NCBI GenBank assembly: GCA_002373375.1
Contig: DFLE01000030.1
Coordinates: 1-45,920, forward strand
DNA from: Prevotellaceae bacterium UBA3627
GTDB taxonomy: Bacteria; Bacteroidota; Bacteroidia; Bacteroidales; Bacteroidaceae
Direction: 5' to 3'
DNA length: 45,920 bases
Shown here: positions 43,343-45,920 of the stretch, one piece after another
How positions within the stretch are numbered: the first letter of the stretch is position 1
How the letters are laid out: each line of letters starts with the position of its first letter
Program-made: the position numbers and the translations under genes
Notes under the pieces: generated by a model
Told to the model about the DNA's origin: nothing
Database searches by the model: none
The model's input: only the letters and a program-made list of their open reading frames with translations

Positions 43343-43376
43343 AAGCCCCTTGCAAATATGCTTTTGCAAGGGGCTT
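43343..43376 (-). terminator. Terminator of the tRNA-Leu transcript
   Basis: A perfect 14-bp stem (AAGCCCCTTGCAAA 43343-43356 with 43363-43376) has a 6-nt loop. On the minus strand a T-rich tail follows, 14 nt after the tRNA 3' end. Confidence 0.85.
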
Positions 43377-43389
43377 GATGTATCACTTG

Positions 43390-43471
43390 TGCCCAGAACG
43401 GGACTCGAACCCGTACACCGTGAAGTATTGGTGTTTGAGACCAACGCGTCTACCAATTCCGCCATCTGGGC
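43390..43471 (-). tRNA. tRNA-Leu (anticodon CAA)
   Basis: The minus strand gives an acceptor stem GCCCAGA/TCTGGGC with discriminator A, D-arm words GGCGGAATTGGTAGACGC, and anticodon stem TTGGT/ACCAA with loop CTCAAAC (anticodon CAA, reading UUG). A long variable arm follows, then T-arm ACGGGTTCGAGTCCCGT. The 82-nt length and long variable arm fit tRNA-Leu. No CCA is encoded. A TAACTTTG promoter lies upstream and a terminator downstream, so it is a single-gene unit. Confidence 0.97.
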
Positions 43472-43528
43472 AAGCAATTATCACTCTTTTGTTAACATGA
43501 AACCACCCTTGGTCTCACTTTCGGTGTG

Positions 43529-43536
43529 CAAAGTTA
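43529..43536 (-). promoter_or_regulatory. -7 promoter element for tRNA-Leu
   Basis: The minus strand reads TAACTTTG followed by CAC, 58 nt before the mature tRNA 5' end. Confidence 0.6.
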
Positions 43537-43576
43537 ATATATTTTTTTTAATTGGCAAAATAATAGAAGAGAAATT

Positions 43577-44527
43577 TTACAATGACTGTATATATTTCTC
43601 TGCGTCCAAAGCTGCTTTGCATCCGGTGCCTGCCGCTACCACAGCCTGTCTGTATGTAGGGTCGCAGACATCGCCTGCGGCAAACACTCCCGGTATCACG
43701 TTGCCTTCCTGGTCATAGACCTCCTGTGTCTTTCCGTCTGTCACGATGTAACCTTGGTTGTCGGTCTTTATGCTGGCCTTGACAAAGTCTGTGACAGGGG
43801 TATGTCCGATGGCAAGGAACAGTCCGTCGATATTCACGTCATAGTGCTTCTCTTCCGGTGTGTCCTTTCCTTCTACCACGTGCATACCCTCAACGCCGTT
43901 TTCTCCATAGAGGCCTGTAACGTTATGCTTGAACAGAATCTCGATGTTCTCAGCCGCCTTCACTCGCTGCTGCATAATGTCGGAAGCACGCAGGTAATCC
44001 TTGCGCACCACGAGGTAAACCTTCTGACACAGTCCTGAGAGATACAACGCATCCTCGCAGGCAGTGTCGCCTCCACCTACCACGGCAGTGACTTTCTTGC
44101 GGTAGAAGAAACCGTCGCACGTGGCACAGGCACTTACGCCCATGCCGCTGTATTTCTTCTCGTCCTCCAGTCCCAGGTACTTAGCCTTGGCACCTGTGGC
44201 TATTATTATAGCGTCAGCAGTCAGTTTGTCTGTGCCGTCAACGGTAACAACGTAAGGTCTGCCGGTGAAGTCAATCTCGGTTACCTCTCCAGCGCGTACG
44301 TCAGCACCGAAGCGCTCAGCCTGCTGCTGCAGCTCCATCATCATCTGGTTGGCGTCAACACCTTGAGGATATCCGGGGAAGTTCTCTATCTCCGTTGTCT
44401 GTGTAAGCTGACCGCCCATCTGCTGGCCTACATACACCACAGGTGACAGGTTTGCCCTGCCGGCATATATAGCAGCGGTGTAGCCAGCCGGTCCGCTACC
44501 GATTATCAAGCATTTAACGTGGTTCAT
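43577..44527 (-). CDS. trxB: Thioredoxin reductase
   Basis: The 316-residue product has the FAD motif IIGSGPAGYTAAIYAGRA (about 8-25), the redox-active CATC (134-137) in ACATCDGFFYR, the NADPH motif VVGGGDTACEDALYL (about 149-163) and the C-terminal FAD motif GVFAAGDVCD. It transfers electrons from NADPH to thioredoxin. The gene starts 8 nt after the upstream peroxidase-like gene and shares its promoter at 45032, a normal antioxidant pairing. Length is standard. Confidence 0.96.
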   Translation of the reverse strand: MNHVKCLIIGSGPAGYTAAIYAGRANLSPVVYVGQQMGGQLTQTTEIENFPGYPQGVDANQMMMELQQQAERFGADVRAGEVTEIDFTGRPYVVTVDGTDKLTADAIIIATGAKAKYLGLEDEKKYSGMGVSACATCDGFFYRKKVTAVVGGGDTACEDALYLSGLCQKVYLVVRKDYLRASDIMQQRVKAAENIEILFKHNVTGLYGENGVEGMHVVEGKDTPEEKHYDVNIDGLFLAIGHTPVTDFVKASIKTDNQGYIVTDGKTQEVYDQEGNVIPGVFAAGDVCDPTYRQAVVAAGTGCKAALDAEKYIQSL

Positions 44528-44535
44528 TGTATATA

Positions 44536-45009
44536 TTATGCTTCAATTAGTGTTGCAATCTTCTGGTCTATCTCTTCGGCAGGTACCGAAGCGTCGAAAC
44601 GTGCCACTACCTTTCCTATCTTGTTGACGAGGAACTTTGTAAAGTCTTCTGTGATTTCACCAGGGAATTTCTCCGTAAGATACTTATACAGCATATCGGC
44701 GTCGTCTCCGTTTACCTTTACTTTCTTGAAGCGTGGGAATTCTGTGCCGAATTCTTCCTTGCAGTATTTGTGTATCATCTCGTCAGTTCCCGGGCATGAC
44801 TTCGTAGGCTGGTTGCTTGGAAAATCAAGCACGGTAAATCCCTGCGAATGATATTTCTCATATAATGCGTTAAGTTCCTTGTACTGTTGTGTTGTGTACT
44901 CGCTTTTTGTTGCGGTGTTAACTACCAAAGCCACTTCTCCTACATAACCATTGAGTGGCACTGCATTTCCTTTCCTGTCCTTAACAGTGATTTCTTTTAT
45001 TGAGTTCAT
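44536..45009 (-). CDS. Glutathione peroxidase-fold protein lacking catalytic residues
   Basis: The 157-residue product aligns by eye with the glutathione peroxidase family: start VKDRKGNAVPLNGYVGEVAL, then VVNTATKSEYTTQQYKEL, LDFPSNQPTKSCPGTDE, FPRFKKVKVNG and FTKFLVNKIGKVVARF. The peroxidatic Cys of N-V-A-S-K-C-G is Ser36 (codon AGC, not a Sec TGA). The Cys of F-P-C-N-Q is Ser65, the catalytic Gln is Ser71, and the Trp-Asn of W-N-F is Glu121-Asp122. It is also shorter than usual (about 160-185). Cys72 and Cys83 remain. Co-transcription with trxB implies a redox role, but ordinary peroxidase chemistry looks impossible. Confidence 0.82.
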   Translation of the reverse strand: MNSIKEITVKDRKGNAVPLNGYVGEVALVVNTATKSEYTTQQYKELNALYEKYHSQGFTVLDFPSNQPTKSCPGTDEMIHKYCKEEFGTEFPRFKKVKVNGDDADMLYKYLTEKFPGEITEDFTKFLVNKIGKVVARFDASVPAEEIDQKIATLIEA

Positions 45010-45031
45010 TGTGTCTCTATGTTATCGCTTG

Positions 45032-45039
45032 CAAAGATA
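45032..45039 (-). promoter_or_regulatory. -7 promoter element for the GPx-like-trxB operon
   Basis: The minus strand reads TATCTTTG followed by CAA, 23 nt before the ATG at 45009. Confidence 0.6.
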
Positions 45040-45078
45040 ACATTTTTTTTTTATACTGGAAAACATTTCTGTCTTTTT

Positions 45079-45920
45079 TTATCTTCTGCCTCCGCCGTGA
45101 GAACCGTTGCCGCGGCTTGCTGCTCCTGCTCTGGTGCCTGCGGAACCTGCAGAACGTGTGCCGACAGAACCTGCGGCTCTTGCACCCATGGAATTACCTG
45201 AGCGTGTACCCATGCTGCTTCCGTATGAGCGTGTACCCATAGAGCTGCCAGTTCTCATACCTTCTTGTGTTCTGCTTTGATTATATGAGGATGACCTGCG
45301 CACTTGGTCATGTGAACCGTTGCTGCGGTAGTTGTTGTAGTTCTGACCGTTACTGTTGAAGCCCTGGCGGTTGTTGTTGTAGTTTCGGCCATTGCTGCGG
45401 TAGTTCTGGTTGTTGCTGTTATTGTAGTTGCTCCTGTTGTCATAGCGGTTGCCTTGACGGCTGTTCATGTTGCCGTTGTTGCTATGCCTGTAGTTGCCGT
45501 TATTGTGTCTTCCGTCTCTCATTCCAGAGTATGTGCGTCTGTCAGAGATAGCGGGGCGGTAGTGGTTTACGCGGTTTACGTACCAAGACCTGCCGCTGTT
45601 CCTGCGCCAGCTGTGTGTACCTCTGTAAGATACGTAAGCTGCCGGACGTGAGAAATAGTAGTGTGTACGGTGTGGGTAGTATGCATAGATGCTGAAGTGC
45701 CAGTAACCGTCGTTCCAGAATACGGGACGGAAGAAATAGCTTGCAGCCTCGTATGCGGCATACTGCCAGTCATAGAGTATGTAACTGAGGTCTATGTTAC
45801 GTTGTCTCCATGGAGCGGCATAAACGTTACCCGTTCCACTTATCTGCATCAGGTAGTCGAAGTTTATCTCGTATGCGGCCTCATACTGCTCCTCTGTGAG
45901 GTTCAGCTCGTAAGCCATCT
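45079..45920 (-). CDS. Aromatic and Asn/Arg/Ser/Gly-rich low-complexity protein (5' end outside window)
   Basis: The frame is open to the window edge; an internal Met at 45918 begins MAYELNLTEEQYEAAYEINF, but the codon before it is also open, so the true start and probable signal peptide lie outside. The first 90 residues are rich in Tyr, Trp and Phe (DWQYAAYEAASYFFRPVFW). The middle is Asn/Arg/Tyr/Ser-rich (NYRSNGRNYNNNRQGFNSNG). The last 60 residues are repeats of about eight residues, S-M-G-T-R-S-x-G. I recognise the type from Bacteroidales genomes but no defined function. It resembles cell-envelope or extracellular proteins with disordered basic tails. Confidence 0.7.
   Translation of the reverse strand, partial: MAYELNLTEEQYEAAYEINFDYLMQISGTGNVYAAPWRQRNIDLSYILYDWQYAAYEAASYFFRPVFWNDGYWHFSIYAYYPHRTHYYFSRPAAYVSYRGTHSWRRNSGRSWYVNRVNHYRPAISDRRTYSGMRDGRHNNGNYRHSNNGNMNSRQGNRYDNRSNYNNSNNQNYRSNGRNYNNNRQGFNSNGQNYNNYRSNGSHDQVRRSSSYNQSRTQEGMRTGSSMGTRSYGSSMGTRSGNSMGARAAGSVGTRSAGSAGTRAGAASRGNGSHGGGRR

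Overview
The window looks like chromosomal DNA from a Bacteroidales bacterium, most likely Prevotella or a close Prevotellaceae relative. Evidence: a SprA/Sov type IX secretion translocon beside ruvA, many promoters of the Bacteroidota form TAnnTTTG, a one-step diaminopimelate dehydrogenase, and secreted carbohydrate-active enzymes whose C-termini resemble type IX sorting tails (short G-x-x-V/I then I-I-N-G-R/K-K endings). The genus is an inference; no rRNA is present.

Layout. 1-178: 5' end of a type I restriction methyltransferase gene (hsdM) running off the left edge. 438-3059 (+): ACT-domain protein, UPF0210 protein and ddh. 3317-7943 (-): nadB followed 4 nt later by a large secreted SGNH/CE12-like esterase. 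8062-18346 (-): DUF349 protein, then the overlapping pair ruvA-sprA. 18881-23215 (+): a secreted multidomain CE8 pectin methylesterase. 23673-25366 (-): an operon of two near-duplicate Cys4 membrane proteins (one with a TonB C-terminal domain) and a small radical SAM activase-like enzyme. 26072-34247: a 13-repeat CRISPR array and a type I cas operon (cas6-cas5-cas3-cas8-cas7). The operon carries an embedded rhuM gene and ends in a 78-codon ORF that reads as the start of Cas4 joined in frame to the tail of Cas2. 35030-39734 (-): a secreted five-bladed-propeller glycosidase-like protein and an SGNH-GH29 fusion, with a divergent AraC regulator at 40127. 41185-43255 (+): two secreted proteins of unknown function. 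43390-45920 (-): tRNA-Leu(CAA), trxB, a glutathione-peroxidase-fold protein without its catalytic residues, and a partial low-complexity secreted protein.

How it fits together. The pectin methylesterase, CE12-like esterase, SGNH-fucosidase and propeller enzyme suggest de-esterification and trimming of plant cell-wall pectin or related fucosylated glycans. Their C-termini suggest export by the SprA-dependent machinery encoded between them. The CRISPR locus seems able to interfere (Cas3 motifs intact) but locally unable to acquire spacers: cas1 is absent and cas4/cas2 are collapsed into a deletion remnant. RhuM is translationally coupled on both sides inside this operon.

The most notable non-coding structure is a family of four dispersed repeats (18515, 23347, 34858, 39788). 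They share ends but have two alternative cores, and they bracket two of the three secreted carbohydrate-enzyme loci. A second structure is a perfect 25-bp inverted repeat (25457/25981) enclosing strong hairpins just beyond the distal end of the CRISPR array. Two short gene tails (34690 and 41006) and a 51-codon ORF (34351) sit in apparently empty spacers.
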